From positions 2,893,009 through 2,957,008 of the forward strand of contig NZ_CP090836.1 in NCBI RefSeq assembly GCF_021491915.1: a stretch of 64,000 nucleotides of DNA, in the 5' to 3' direction. The notes below the pieces were generated by a model. It ran no database searches, was not told where the DNA came from, and worked only from the letters and a program-made list of their open reading frames with translations. A program made the translations under genes and the position numbers. Position 1 is the stretch's first letter, and each line of letters opens with the position of its first letter. The stretch comes from Paracoccus everestensis. GTDB lineage: Bacteria; Pseudomonadota; Alphaproteobacteria; Rhodobacterales; Rhodobacteraceae. Below, piece by piece: positions 8,954-20,917 of the stretch.

Positions 8954-9792
8954 TTGCGGCCGAGCAGTTCCCAACCGTCGATGATCTCCACCGCTTCCTC
9001 CGCTGTCTCGACATAGCGGAACAGGCCCAGATCCTCCTCGGAGATCGTCCCCGCGTCTGCCAGTCCCCGCCAGTTGACGATCCCCTCCCAGAACTCCCTG
9101 CCGAACATCAGCAGGGGTACACGGGCCATGCGGCCGGTCTGGATCAGGGTCAGGGTCTCGAACAACTCGTCCAGGGTACCGAAGCCGCCCGGAAAGATGG
9201 TGATCGCGCGGGCGCGCATCAGGAAATGCATCTTCCGGATCGCGAAATAGTGGAAGTTGAAGCACAGCTCCGGCGTCACATAGACGTTCGGCGCCTGTTC
9301 GTGGGGCAGCACGATGCCCAGGCCGATGGAGTTGCCGCCGACCTCGTGCGCGCCCAGGTTGCCCGCCTCCATCACACCGGGGCCGCCGCCGGTGGTGATG
9401 ACGAATTCACGCCCACCGGTTTCCAGGCTGCGGCGGGTCATTTCCTGCGCGAACAGCCGCGCTTCCTCGTAATAGGCAGACAGCCCGGCCAGCGCGGGGG
9501 TCCGCGCATTGGCCGCGTTTTCAGGCGAGGGGATGCGCGCGCCGCCGAACATCACCACGGTCGATTCGACCCCTGCCTCGTCTAGCAGCATCTGCGGCTT
9601 CAGCAACTCCAGTTGCAGGCGGATGGGGCGGAGTTCCTCTCGCAACAAGAAGTCGCGGTCGGTGAAGGCCAACTGATAGGCGGGTGAGCGGGTCTGCGGC
9701 GTATCGGGAATCTGTTCGGCGCGGACTGCATCCTCGTCGCTGTGGGGAAAGGGGTGGGCGCGGTCCTCGGTGGTCTTGGTCGCGTCGTTCAT
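8950..9792 (-). CDS. LOG-family Rossmann protein (TIGR00730)
   Basis: A 280-residue cytosolic protein. The C-terminal 180 residues carry the LOG signatures [14 protein letters not shown] and [12 protein letters not shown]; proteins with these motifs release free cytokinin bases or cleave nucleoside monophosphates (phosphoribohydrolase). The N-terminal ~100 residues are a family-specific extension. ATG 9792 has a GAGG 7 bases upstream; an upstream in-frame extension to 9885 would overlap the dapD leader. It is divergent from dapD. Confidence 0.85.
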   Translation of the reverse strand: MNDATKTTEDRAHPFPHSDEDAVRAEQIPDTPQTRSPAYQLAFTDRDFLLREELRPIRLQLELLKPQMLLDEAGVESTVVMFGGARIPSPENAANARTPALAGLSAYYEEARLFAQEMTRRSLETGGREFVITTGGGPGVMEAGNLGAHEVGGNSIGLGIVLPHEQAPNVYVTPELCFNFHYFAIRKMHFLMRARAITIFPGGFGTLDELFETLTLIQTGRMARVPLLMFGREFWEGIVNWRGLADAGTISEEDLGLFRYVETAEEAVEIIDGWELLGRN

Positions 9793-9872
9793 CGGATCCT
9801 CGGATTGCACGGGGCTTGTCCCAGGCTTATAGCCCCGGTGAACCAGTTTCCACCCGCCGCAGAGGAGAGGCC

Positions 9873-10694
9873 ATGACCCAAGCACTTGAGACCGCCATCG
9901 AGGCCGCGTGGGAAGCCCGCGCCGACATCGACGCCAGCACGACCGGCTTCATGCGCGAGGCGGTGGAGGAAACCCTGGCGCAACTGGACAGCGGCAACCT
10001 GCGCGTGGCCGAAAAGCGCGGCAGCGACTGGCACGTGAACCAGTGGGCGAAGAAAGCCGTGCTGCTGTCCTTCCGCCTGAACGACATGGAGGAGATGTCG
10101 GGCGGTCCGCAGGGGTCCAACTGGTGGGACAAGGTGCCGTCAAAATTCGCAGGCTGGGGCGACAACCAGTGGCGCGCGGCCGGTTTCCGCGCCGTGCCCG
10201 GCGCCATCGTGCGGCGCAGCGCCTTTATCGCGCCGGGGGCAGTGTTGATGCCGTCCTTTGTGAACCTGGGCGCCCGCGTGGGCGAGGGCACGATGGTCGA
10301 TACCTGGGCCACCGTCGGTTCCTGCGCGCAGATCGGGAAGAACGTCCATCTGTCGGGCGGTGTCGGCATCGGCGGCGTGCTGGAACCCCTGCAGGCCGGG
10401 CCGACGATCATCGAGGACGATTGCTTCATCGGCGCCCGGTCCGAGGTGGTCGAGGGATGCATCGTCCGCGAAGGATCGGTCCTTGGCATGGGCGTCTTCA
10501 TCGGCCAGTCCACCAAGATCGTGGACCGCGAAACCGGCGCCGTCATGTATGGCGAGGTTCCGGCCGGGTCGGTCGTGGTTGCCGGGTCGATGCCCTCGAA
10601 GAACGGCGTCAACCTGTATTGCGCCGTGATCGTCAAGCGCGTGGATGCGAAAACGCGGTCCAAGACCTCGATCAACGAACTGCTGCGCGATTGA
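9873..10694 (+). CDS. dapD: tetrahydrodipicolinate N-succinyltransferase DapD
   Basis: A 273-residue enzyme of the succinylase branch of lysine/diaminopimelate synthesis. It transfers succinyl from succinyl-CoA to tetrahydrodipicolinate. The helical N-terminal domain is followed by hexapeptide repeats of a left-handed beta helix (about residues 105-220, for example [20 protein letters not shown]). The ATG at 9873 is preceded by GAGGAGAGG at 9862-9870. The next gene starts 10 bases after its stop. Confidence 0.96.
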   Translation: MTQALETAIEAAWEARADIDASTTGFMREAVEETLAQLDSGNLRVAEKRGSDWHVNQWAKKAVLLSFRLNDMEEMSGGPQGSNWWDKVPSKFAGWGDNQWRAAGFRAVPGAIVRRSAFIAPGAVLMPSFVNLGARVGEGTMVDTWATVGSCAQIGKNVHLSGGVGIGGVLEPLQAGPTIIEDDCFIGARSEVVEGCIVREGSVLGMGVFIGQSTKIVDRETGAVMYGEVPAGSVVVAGSMPSKNGVNLYCAVIVKRVDAKTRSKTSINELLRD

Positions 10695-10704
10695 GGCGCG
10701 ACGG

Positions 10705-11166
10705 GTGACCACGCTTTTAATCGACGCCGACGCCTGCCCGGTCAAGGCCGAGGCTGAACGGGTGGCGACGCGCCTGCGGGTGCCGATGGTGCTGGTCTGC
10801 AATGGCGGGCTGCGGCCGTCCGCCAACCCGCTGGTCACGTTGAAGATCGTCGCCGAAGGCCCGGACGAGGCGGACAAGTGGATCGCCGACCAGTGCGGGC
10901 CGGGCGACGTGGTGGTGACGGGCGACCTGCCGCTGGCGGACCGTTGCCTCAAGGAGGGTGCGCAGGTCGTGACCCATGACGGCGAGGTGCTGAGCCTTGC
11001 CAATATCGGCCCGCGGCTTGCCACGCGCGACCTGATGGCGGATCTTCGCGCCTCCAATCCGTTCATGCAGGGCGGCGGGGCGGCGTTTTCCAAGGCGGAC
11101 CGGTCGCGGTTCCTGCAATCGCTGGACCGGGCGCTGGCGGCGGCGCTGCGCCAGCCACCGCGATAG
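10705..11166 (+). CDS. YaiI/YqxD family protein (UPF0178)
   Basis: A 153-residue protein of the UPF0178/DUF188 family with a PIN-like fold. The start is GTG 10705, giving [18 protein letters not shown], the conserved family N-terminus; [10 protein letters not shown] and the [18 protein letters not shown]-terminal elements are present. The biochemical role of this family is not established. It follows dapD by 10 bases and is likely co-transcribed. Confidence 0.87.
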   Translation: MTTLLIDADACPVKAEAERVATRLRVPMVLVCNGGLRPSANPLVTLKIVAEGPDEADKWIADQCGPGDVVVTGDLPLADRCLKEGAQVVTHDGEVLSLANIGPRLATRDLMADLRASNPFMQGGGAAFSKADRSRFLQSLDRALAAALRQPPR

Positions 11167-11283
11167 CCTTTCGGCAAAACCCGCATCTGCCGGCCCGTGC
11201 CACCTTGCGCCCCGACCGCGCATGGCTATAACCCCGGACGATTTAGCCGCCGCCCGCCGCCGCGAAGCCCGAAGGACCAAGCC

Positions 11284-14622
<3,339 letters not shown>

Positions 14623-14641
14623 GGGGATATCGGAATGCGAC

Positions 14642-14670
14642 CGACCGACAGTGTACATAACTGTCGGTCG
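14642..14670 (+). terminator. perfect 11-bp inverted repeat behind carB
   Basis: CGACCGACAGT (14642-14652), a 7-base loop, then ACTGTCGGTCG (14660-14670). No T tract follows, so it may terminate weakly or mark the junction where the recombinase remnant begins some 15 bases further on. Confidence 0.5.
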
Positions 14671-14684
14671 TGACCGAAGGACAG

Positions 14685-15762
14685 CATCGGCGAGTTCGAG
14701 TTGGGCGTGCTCGGAACGAGGATGCTCGATGCTGCCAGGTCGAAGGCGCGCCGGGGCAAACTGTACCTTTCGGTGCCGTTTGGCTATGTCTGGCATCGCG
14801 AAGCAGGCTTGGGGCTCGATCCAGATCTCCGAATGCAGGAAGTGATCCGGCTCATCTTCGCCCGCTTCCACGAACTTGGCAGCGCGCGCCAGGTGCTGTT
14901 GCCGGTGACGGCGGATCAGATCCACCTCCCTCAGCCTTCAGATGAGGGCCGCGGGACCAGCTTCACCTGGTTGCCGACCCGCTACCGCGATGTCATCGCG
15001 GTTCTCAAGAACCATTCTATGCAGGCGCTTATCCTTACGGAAAGAGTGAGAAGCGTATCTCCCTTGTCGACGGGCGTGCCGCGCGGATTTACGGGTAGGG
15101 CAAGCCGGCAGGAACTTGGGAAATTTTCATCAAGGACCACTACAAGGGCTACATCAGTTGGGAGGTCTAAGAGCGCAACCAGAAGCAGTTGGCGCTCAGC
15201 ACCTATGGCCGCGCGCCGGCGGCACGAAGTCAGGCTGGGGCGGCAAGGCGTTACTGTCGGGGATCATAACGTACGGGCGGTGTGGACGACGACTGAGTGT
15301 CGCCTATACAGGCAACCCGCAAAGTCGGCCGGTCTATCGTTGGGACAAGCCCAACCTGATGATATGCCTGCCCCGGTGCATGACCTTTGGCGTCCAAGTG
15401 TTGAGGGGGCGGTTGCGCGCGCGCTGCTGCGCGGGAGAACCGCTGGCGATCGAGGCCGCGTTCGAGGCAGAGCGAATACACCGGGAACGACAGGAGGATC
15501 GGCGCCAGATCCTCGATCTGGAACTGCAGCAGGCCTGTTGCGAAGCCGCTCTTGCCGAGCGTTGCTATGCGGCCTGCGATCCTGACAACCGTCTGATCGC
15601 CGCGCGGTTGGAGAAGAACTGGGAAACAGCGCTGCGCCGCGTGCGGGATCTGGAAGCCCGCCAATTTGGCAAACATTCATCGACCATCGAGATCGATCCG
15701 CGCACCTTCGCCAATCTGGCGGACAATCTGTCAGCGGCTTGGAATGCGCCCGATGTGACAAT
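14685..15762 (+). pseudogene. large serine recombinase, 5'-truncated and frameshifted (first part)
   Basis: The translation matches the middle of a widespread serine recombinase (Recombinase/zinc-ribbon type): EFELGVLGTRMLDAARSKA, then FGYVWHREAGLG, then LIFARFHELGSARQV, then in another frame SGIITYGRCGRRLSVAYTG, and DPRTFANLADNLSAAWN. The N-terminal catalytic domain with the active-site serine is missing. At least one frameshift occurs near 15020-15170 and a stop interrupts the original frame. The IS110-family element enters at about 15763; the rest of the gene resumes at about 16938. It is mobile-element debris without activity. Confidence 0.85.
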
Positions 15763-15975
15763 GGGACGATTATTCCTCCTTGTCTTATTCAGGGGCTGGC
15801 TTCTGAGGGTATACAGGAGCCACTGCCCGCAACGCCATTTATGGCGGGCAGTGGCGGCGGTTGGATCGTCATCTGCTGGGTCAGCAAGGACCGTTTCGGA
15901 GTTTGATCAACCGCCGTCTTCACCAGGGGCCTGAACGGATACGCGTGTTTGCGTCACGCATGACAAGCATAGGAC
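15763..15975 (+). ncRNA. candidate IS110 bridge RNA region
   Basis: Non-coding left end of the IS110 element. It contains a bulged stem-loop: CCACTGCCC (15820-15828) pairs with GGGCAGTGG (15846-15854), and within it GCCA (15834-15837) pairs with TGGC (15842-15845). In IS110-group elements this end is transcribed into the RNA whose loops pair with target and donor DNA. Assignment is by position and structure only; I did not derive the guide loops. Confidence 0.4.
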
Positions 15976-16920
15976 ATGGCGAAGATGACTGAACATACCA
16001 TTGGCATCGACATCTCGAAAACCCATCTCGACGCCTTCCGACTGGAAGACCAGGCGGCGCGGCGGTTCGAGAACGCGCCCCGGGGCTTCCGGGCCTTGAT
16101 CCGCTGGCTCGGCCAGACGCCGGTCGCCCGCATCGTCTTCGAACCGACAGGGCCTTATCATCGGGCCTTCGAGACGGCGCTGTCGGGCAAGCTGCCGCTG
16201 GTCAAGGTCAATCCGCTGCAGGCCCGGCGCTTTGCCGAAGCGTGCGGGATGCGGGCCAAGACCGATGCCATCGATGCACGCATCCTGGCTCGGATGGGGG
16301 CCGCCCTGAGGCTGGAACCGGATGCGCCAGCCGCGGAAAACCTGCTTGCGCTCAAAGACTTGCAGGTGGCACGGACGGCACTGGTCAAGGAGCGCACCCG
16401 CCTGCGCAACCGCAGCCATGTGCAGCTCAATCCGATCCTGAAACGCCAGAGCAAGGTGCGCCTGACCCTCGTCGAGCGCCAGCTCGCCGAGCTTGATGCC
16501 GCGATTGCACGCCATATCGCCAGCGACAAAGCCCTGGAGCGCAAGCGCGAGATCCTGTGCTCGATCCCCGGCCTCGGACCCATCGCCGCCGCGCTGATCC
16601 TCACCTTCCTGCCGGAAATCGGCACCCTCGACAGAAAGCAGGCCGGAAGTCTCGCAGGTCTTGTCCCGAACAGCCGCGAGTCCGGTCAATGGAAGGGAAA
16701 GTCATTCATCAGCGGCGGGCGAAAGCCCCTGCGTGACGCGCTCTACATGCCTGCCCTCGTGGCCATGCGCTTCCACCCTGATCTCAAGGCGAAGTATCAC
16801 GCCCTGCGCGAGGCCGGAAAGCCCGCCAAGCTGGCCATCGTCACGCTCATGCGCAAGCTCATCGAAACGGCCAACGCTCTCGTCAAAGCCGACCGCAATT
16901 GGGCCCCTAAACCGACTTGA
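15976..16920 (+). CDS. IS110-family transposase
   Basis: A 314-residue DEDD transposase. The RuvC-like N-terminal domain has GIDISKTHLDAF (first acidic residue), VFEPTGPYH and KTDAIDARILARMG; the C-terminal Tnp_20 domain has SIPGLGPIAAALIL and NSRESGQWKGKSF, in which the Ser of the SG pair matches the catalytic serine position of the family. The gene is full length and shows no lesion, so the element may be active. ATG 15976 opens MAKMTEHTIGIDI; a second ATG at 15985 is possible. Confidence 0.93.
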   Translation: MAKMTEHTIGIDISKTHLDAFRLEDQAARRFENAPRGFRALIRWLGQTPVARIVFEPTGPYHRAFETALSGKLPLVKVNPLQARRFAEACGMRAKTDAIDARILARMGAALRLEPDAPAAENLLALKDLQVARTALVKERTRLRNRSHVQLNPILKRQSKVRLTLVERQLAELDAAIARHIASDKALERKREILCSIPGLGPIAAALILTFLPEIGTLDRKQAGSLAGLVPNSRESGQWKGKSFISGGRKPLRDALYMPALVAMRFHPDLKAKYHALREAGKPAKLAIVTLMRKLIETANALVKADRNWAPKPT

Positions 16921-16937
16921 CCAGGACGGATACTCTG

Positions 16938-17470
16938 AACGCTGATTGCCGATATTGTCGTGGATGTTGAGATGCGGTGCGCGAGGTCGTCCTCACGATC
17001 CATTGGCGGGGCGGTCGCCACTCGGAACTGAGGGTTCGCAAACCTCGAGCGGGCGAACAGGGTTGTGAGACCACCGGGGATGCGCTGGGGGTGATGCGGA
17101 GCATGGCAGGACGCTGGTCGGACGACCATGTCGCCGCCTCGCTCAATCGCATGGGAATGCCCACAGGACAGGGCAAAACCTAGACGGCGCACTGTGTCGC
17201 CTTGGGCCGGCCTGTGCGTGGCATCCACGCCTGCCGGTCCACGGAAATGGATGGCGCCTGGCTGACCATGACCGAAGCAGCCAAAGTCGTGGGCGTCGCA
17301 AACCACCGGATACGCCGCCTCATCCGGGCAGGCGTGCTGCCTGCCGAGCAGGTTGTTCGTGGCGCGCCTTGCCAAATCCGTGCCGATGACTCGACTCGAC
17401 GCAGGATCACGCCGCGGCAACCCGAAACAGTCGCCCGTGTCGCCTTGCCGATACAGACACGCTTCCAAGG
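16938..17470 (+). pseudogene. large serine recombinase, C-terminal remnant
   Basis: Continuation of the recombinase split by the IS110 element. Recognisable pieces are IADIVVDV, then VVLTIHWRGGRHSELRVRKP, then MRSMAGRWSDDHVAASLNRM, GMPTGQGKT, a TAG stop at 17181-17183 where the family has Trp, then IHACRSTEMDGAWLTMTEAA and HRIRRLIRAGVLPAEQVV. It fades out by about 17470. The 80 bases after it, up to the flagellar gene, hold nothing I can name. Confidence 0.82.
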
Positions 17471-17552
17471 TTTACAGATAGGTGATGAAGGAGTGCGCAA
17501 TGACTCGGCCGTCGCCAAGCTCATAGCTACCTGCTCCCTGCATTTCAGTCCT

Positions 17553-18323
17553 TTATCTCGATAGCAGGGACAATGCGGCAGCATAGCGGTTGCTGGTCGT
17601 CGCGGTTTGGACCTGTGACAGGGCAAGATAGCGCGTGGTCAGCTTGTCGATGGTGGCGTCCGTCGAAATCGCGGAAAAGCTGCTGCTGCCTAGAAACCGT
17701 TCTGAGGCCGACATGAACTCCTCAAGCTGACGATCGACCGACAGGTTGGCGATTGAACTGAGCATCCTGAAGGCCCCTGCAAAAACGGTGCGCAGAGGTT
17801 CGTTGCCCAGAACTTCATACCACAGGGTCTTGTCACTGGATGTGCGGGTGGCAAAGGCCTTGACCTCGTTCCGGGCGTTCAGGGCCAAGCGATAGCTTTC
17901 ATCCCCCTCGCCCACGCGCTTTTCGAATTGCCGTTGGACATAGGCCTGCGTCAGTGCCTTACCCGTCGCGACGGCGTCTGTCCGCTTGTCAAAAGCTTGG
18001 GCCAGCTTCAGATAACGCTTGTCCCCCAACCGGTTGACCAGGGATGCGCTGTCCCCCAAATCCGCTTCCAACACCTTGCGGATGAAGGCCTTGCTGGCAA
18101 GATCGCTGTCCAGGCCAAAGGCGCCAAGCGCCACCTGCAGCATCTTGTAATCACCGACCAAATCCGCAGCCGTGGTGGTGGCCGTCAGGTTTTCCTGGAG
18201 ATAGGCGGTGGCCCGTTGCACCGTAGGGTCTTTCGCCGTGGCCTCGAGCTGACGGGATTCCATGCGCTGCAACACACGCCATCCCGCCAAGCCGCTTAAC
18301 CCCACGGTGATTGCTGCGGTCAT
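17553..18323 (-). CDS. DUF1217 flagellar protein
   Basis: A 256-residue protein of the DUF1217 family, found within alphaproteobacterial flagellar clusters. It is predominantly helical, with repeated segments of the type LGDKRYLKLAQAFDK and FIRKVLEADLGD. The start is ATG 18323 (MTAAITVGLSGLAGW); the frame runs further upstream only as an overlap with flbT in another frame. Its molecular role is not established; location just downstream of flaF-flbT and flagellin supports a part in filament or hook assembly. Confidence 0.82.
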   Translation of the reverse strand: MTAAITVGLSGLAGWRVLQRMESRQLEATAKDPTVQRATAYLQENLTATTTAADLVGDYKMLQVALGAFGLDSDLASKAFIRKVLEADLGDSASLVNRLGDKRYLKLAQAFDKRTDAVATGKALTQAYVQRQFEKRVGEGDESYRLALNARNEVKAFATRTSSDKTLWYEVLGNEPLRTVFAGAFRMLSSIANLSVDRQLEEFMSASERFLGSSSFSAISTDATIDKLTTRYLALSQVQTATTSNRYAAALSLLSR

Positions 18324-18330
18324 GGCACCC

Positions 18331-18735
18331 TCATTGACGGCGGGCTTGGATAAGCTGGTCTTCCTGGGGCAGCAGGTCACGCAGCCGCCGCAGGGCGGGA
18401 TAAACTGCGCCGTCTTCGACGCTGATCCGCGCGTCGCATAGGGCAGCCTGGCTGGCCTTGTCCTCGAACACCAAGGCCAGTTGTGCGATAGCCAGGAGCA
18501 ATTGGCGCCTGCCTTCGTCCAGAGCAGCGTCACCTGACAGGATCAGTTGCGCGATATAGCAGGCACGGCCGACTGGGGTGTTTGCGCGGTCGGGATGGAT
18601 CGCGTCCTTGAGGCGCAGGACATTCGCATTGGGTGTGCGGATGGCGATCTTGGATCGACGATCACCGTTTTCGATAACGGCCCCGTTGATCAGCACGCGT
18701 TCGTTTGGCGCAAGCTTTAGAACAAGGCCGCTCAT
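18331..18735 (-). CDS. flbT: flagellar biosynthesis repressor FlbT
   Basis: A 134-residue FlbT homolog, starting MSGLVLKLAPNERVLINGAV. In Caulobacter FlbT binds the 5' untranslated region of flagellin mRNA and lowers its stability until the hook is complete. The LILSGDAALDEGR segment is conserved. The start ATG overlaps the stop of flaF by 4 bases, the usual coupled FlaF-FlbT pair, and flagellin lies just upstream of flaF. Confidence 0.9.
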   Translation of the reverse strand: MSGLVLKLAPNERVLINGAVIENGDRRSKIAIRTPNANVLRLKDAIHPDRANTPVGRACYIAQLILSGDAALDEGRRQLLLAIAQLALVFEDKASQAALCDARISVEDGAVYPALRRLRDLLPQEDQLIQARRQ

Positions 18736-19097
18736 GCCGAGGCCTCCTGGCGCAACCCGCGCATCATGGCCATATTGATGTCGATCAGCGGGGCAAGGCT
18801 GACTTTGCCAGACAAAGCCTGATGGCCGTGACGCAGCGCAAAGCCGGCCAGCGACAGCAGCCCCGCCCGGACAGCGTCCGGCAGCGCGTTGCCGGGGTCG
18901 GCAAGGTCGCTTGCCAGAATGGTCCAAAGTTGGTTGTTCTTGTCCACGGCGGCGATCGTATCCGGGCCACACCCGGCCTCGGCCGCTTGGCGCAACATCC
19001 GGGTCACGCGCGAGAAGACATCGTATTCGGCATCGCGCGCGGTGCGGACGACGCTGTTGCCATAGCCAGTGTTGGAAAAAGAAGGGACCGCGTTCAA
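18732..19097 (-). CDS. flaF: flagellin synthesis regulator FlaF
   Basis: A 121-residue FlaF protein. In alphaproteobacteria it promotes flagellin synthesis or secretion, opposing FlbT. Typical pieces are ARDAEYDVFSRVTRML, NQLWTILASDLADP near the middle and LIDINMAMMRGL near the end. It starts 70 bases downstream of the flagellin stop and overlaps flbT by 4 bases. Confidence 0.9.
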   Translation of the reverse strand: MNAVPSFSNTGYGNSVVRTARDAEYDVFSRVTRMLRQAAEAGCGPDTIAAVDKNNQLWTILASDLADPGNALPDAVRAGLLSLAGFALRHGHQALSGKVSLAPLIDINMAMMRGLRQEASA

Positions 19098-19167
19098 GGG
19101 TGATCATCCTGATCTGAAGGGTCAGCGATAGCGGGGCGCCACAGGGCGCCCCAACGAGTATCCTGGA

Positions 19168-20079
19168 TCAGCGGAACAAGCTCATGATCGCCGAGGGCGC
19201 CTGGTTGGCGATCGATAGGGCCTGGATGCCCAGCTGCTGCTGGGTTTGTAGCGCCTGCAAGCGGGCCGAGGCTTCTTCCATGTCGGCATCCACCAGAGAA
19301 CCGATGCCCACCTTAAGAGAGTCGGCAAGCTTCCCAACGAACTCTGATTGATCAGAGATCCTTTTGGCAGCCGCACCAAGCTTGGCAGAGCCAGCTACGG
19401 CGATGTCCAACAGGTTCTCGATCTTCGAAACTGCAGTAGTCACGTCGTCCTGGTCGGCCAGCGTGCCAATAGCGGAAGAGGAATGTCCCACCCCGCTCGT
19501 CGCCAAGGTGGAGGCGTCTGTAGCAACGTAGGCACGATCATATCCAAGCGAAGCAACCTGAATCAGCCCCGCAGTGGTCGTGCCACTGCCAGAGGCACGA
19601 TTCAGAGAAGCCAGCACCGTGAAGTTTTGAACGGCCGTACCTGTTACCGCAGCTTGACCGGGCACACCACCAGCCTTCAGCAGGTTCACCCCGTTCATCT
19701 GCGTGCCAGCAATGATCGACGTGATCTGCTTCTCTTTCTCGGCAATGTCATTGGTGACCTTGGCGAAGTCAAAGCCATCGGTTCCTGCTCGAGAAGCGAG
19801 ATCCTTCATCTCATTCAGAACTTTTACAATTTGCTCAGAGCCGCTGAGTGCAGTCCCAACAGTTGCTCCGGCAACATTCAGGCTGCTCTGGATCGAACGA
19901 AGCGACGATTGGTCTGTCTCCATGATTTTCGAGATAGCCCAGACCGCAGCGTTGTCTTTGGCGGAACCGATCGACTTGCCGGTCGCGATTTCCGACTGCG
20001 CCTTGTTCAGGTTGGCATTGACGTTCTTCAGGGTTTGCAGGGCGACGATGGCGCCATTGTTGGTCAGAATACTGGACAT
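19168..20079 (-). CDS. fliC: flagellin
   Basis: A 303-residue filament protein. The N-terminal D0/D1 domain opens MSSILTNNGAIVALQTLKNV and the C-terminal D1/D0 helix ends QALSIANQAPSAIMSLFR; between them is a short variable domain rich in Ala, Gly and Thr. Such short flagellins are usual in Rhodobacteraceae. A GAGGAT ribosome site (20083-20088) precedes the ATG. The 5' leader contains a small hairpin (20098-20112) near the ribosome site. Confidence 0.95.
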   Translation of the reverse strand: MSSILTNNGAIVALQTLKNVNANLNKAQSEIATGKSIGSAKDNAAVWAISKIMETDQSSLRSIQSSLNVAGATVGTALSGSEQIVKVLNEMKDLASRAGTDGFDFAKVTNDIAEKEKQITSIIAGTQMNGVNLLKAGGVPGQAAVTGTAVQNFTVLASLNRASGSGTTTAGLIQVASLGYDRAYVATDASTLATSGVGHSSSAIGTLADQDDVTTAVSKIENLLDIAVAGSAKLGAAAKRISDQSEFVGKLADSLKVGIGSLVDADMEEASARLQALQTQQQLGIQALSIANQAPSAIMSLFR

Positions 20080-20097
20080 CTTATCCTCGGATATAAT

Positions 20098-20112
20098 GGA
20101 TGCTTTGCATCC
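20098..20112 (-). promoter_or_regulatory. hairpin in flagellin 5' leader
   Basis: Perfect 6-bp stem GGATGC/GCATCC with a three-base loop, 18 to 33 bases upstream of the flagellin ATG on the coding (minus) strand. FlbT acts on flagellin leader RNA in Caulobacter, and flbT is two genes away, so this is a candidate site. No clear promoter could be placed upstream. Confidence 0.35.
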
Positions 20113-20251
20113 TTGATTGTGACAATTGGCCTTCTGACCCTGGGTGTTTATCCCTGTGCCGCTTTTGGCATGACCACAGTCCTAGCAGCCGGTGATTGAT
20201 GGATAGTGAATCTTCCCTCGCCCCTCAAATACCGAACACAAAGGATTTTAG

Positions 20252-20569
20252 TTAAAACCGCTGCGCCAGCATGGCATTGGTGGGCGTATTGCGGCGCTGG
20301 CCCGCCTGGTCATAGGTTTGCAGGCTGCGCGCATTCTTGACGATGTCGCGGATTTGGTCGATGGCACGCTGGGTGCCGCGCGCCGAATCCTCGGCCAGGC
20401 GGCGCAGGTGTTGCAGAACCTGCTCGGTTTGCGCCTTCGATTCGGCATCCAGCCCGTCGCGTTCGAATCGGTGGGCAAGCGTCTCGATCCGGACAAGGGC
20501 CTGGGCTGCGTCGCCGGAAATGATGGCCTGTTCGATGCCGCGCAGGATTTCGCGGTGCTTGGGTTTCAT
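20252..20569 (-). CDS. small helical flagellar-cluster protein (FlgN-like?)
   Basis: A 105-residue, almost wholly helical protein starting MKPKHREILRGIEQAIISG. Its ATG overlaps the stop of the rod-binding gene (ATGA), so the two are coupled. Length, helical content and position suggest a secretion chaperone of FlgN type, but I do not see a decisive motif and leave the symbol blank. It ends 173 bases upstream of the flagellin start codon. Confidence 0.6.
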   Translation of the reverse strand: MKPKHREILRGIEQAIISGDAAQALVRIETLAHRFERDGLDAESKAQTEQVLQHLRRLAEDSARGTQRAIDQIRDIVKNARSLQTYDQAGQRRNTPTNAMLAQRF

Positions 20570-20817
20570 TGCCCCATCCATTTGCTGAATCCCAGATCCA
20601 TGCGGTCCGCCAGGGCCGCGGCCTGTTCCTGGATCAGGAAGCTGGAAAACTGGTCTTCGCCAATGCCGCCGCCGAACGCGCCGGTGTTGGATTTCGGACC
20701 GCAGTATTTCAGCATCTCCTCCAGAAACAGTTGTTCGAGTTGTTCGGATGGCGGGCGTGGCGGGGACGCGGACGCGGACGCGGACGCCGTTGAAACTTGG
20801 TTGACCTGCATGACCAT
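20566..20817 (-). CDS. rod-binding protein (FlgJ N-terminal domain type)
   Basis: An 83-residue protein carrying only the rod-binding domain of FlgJ: LEQLFLEEMLKYCGP, then an acidic/glycine loop, then FSSFLIQEQAAALADRMDLG. The peptidoglycan hydrolase domain of enteric FlgJ is absent, as is normal in alphaproteobacteria. Residues about 9-17 are an Ala-Ser repeat encoded by four copies of a hexanucleotide. ATG 20817 or 20811 could be the start. Confidence 0.78.
   Translation of the reverse strand: MVMQVNQVSTASASASASPPRPPSEQLEQLFLEEMLKYCGPKSNTGAFGGGIGEDQFSSFLIQEQAAALADRMDLGFSKWMGQ
20764..20787 (+). repeat. hexanucleotide tandem repeat, four perfect copies
   Basis: GGACGC repeated four times inside the rod-binding protein gene, encoding a Ser-Ala run. 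Changes in copy number would add or remove two residues without a frameshift. Confidence 0.9.
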
Positions 20818-20917
20818 TTTCCCGATTGCGGATATTTTTCATGATTAGCGTCTCACGGTAAATAAATCGTAAGGACTTATCCTTATTCCTGAAGGCCTCA
20901 GGTTGGGAATCGGGCCT

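Larger units (their letters stand above)
15763..16937 (+). mobile_element. IS110-family insertion sequence
   Basis: About 1.18 kb, defined by where the recombinase reading frame stops (15762) and resumes (about 16938); the ends are good to perhaps 25 bases because this family makes no long terminal repeats or target duplications. It contains one intact DEDD transposase gene, about 213 non-coding bases upstream of it and only about 17 downstream. A long upstream non-coding end is the layout of the IS110 group, in which that end encodes the guide (bridge) RNA. Confidence 0.8.

Noticed and set aside
17202..17564. A 120-codon open frame with helix-turn-helix-like sequence
   Set aside because: It is the C-terminal tail of the broken serine recombinase after a nonsense codon, not an independent excisionase.
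20080..20251. A sigma28-like promoter (TAAA, 16 bases, GCCAATTG) upstream of flagellin
   Set aside because: The -10 part differs from the GCCGATAA consensus at too many positions to call.
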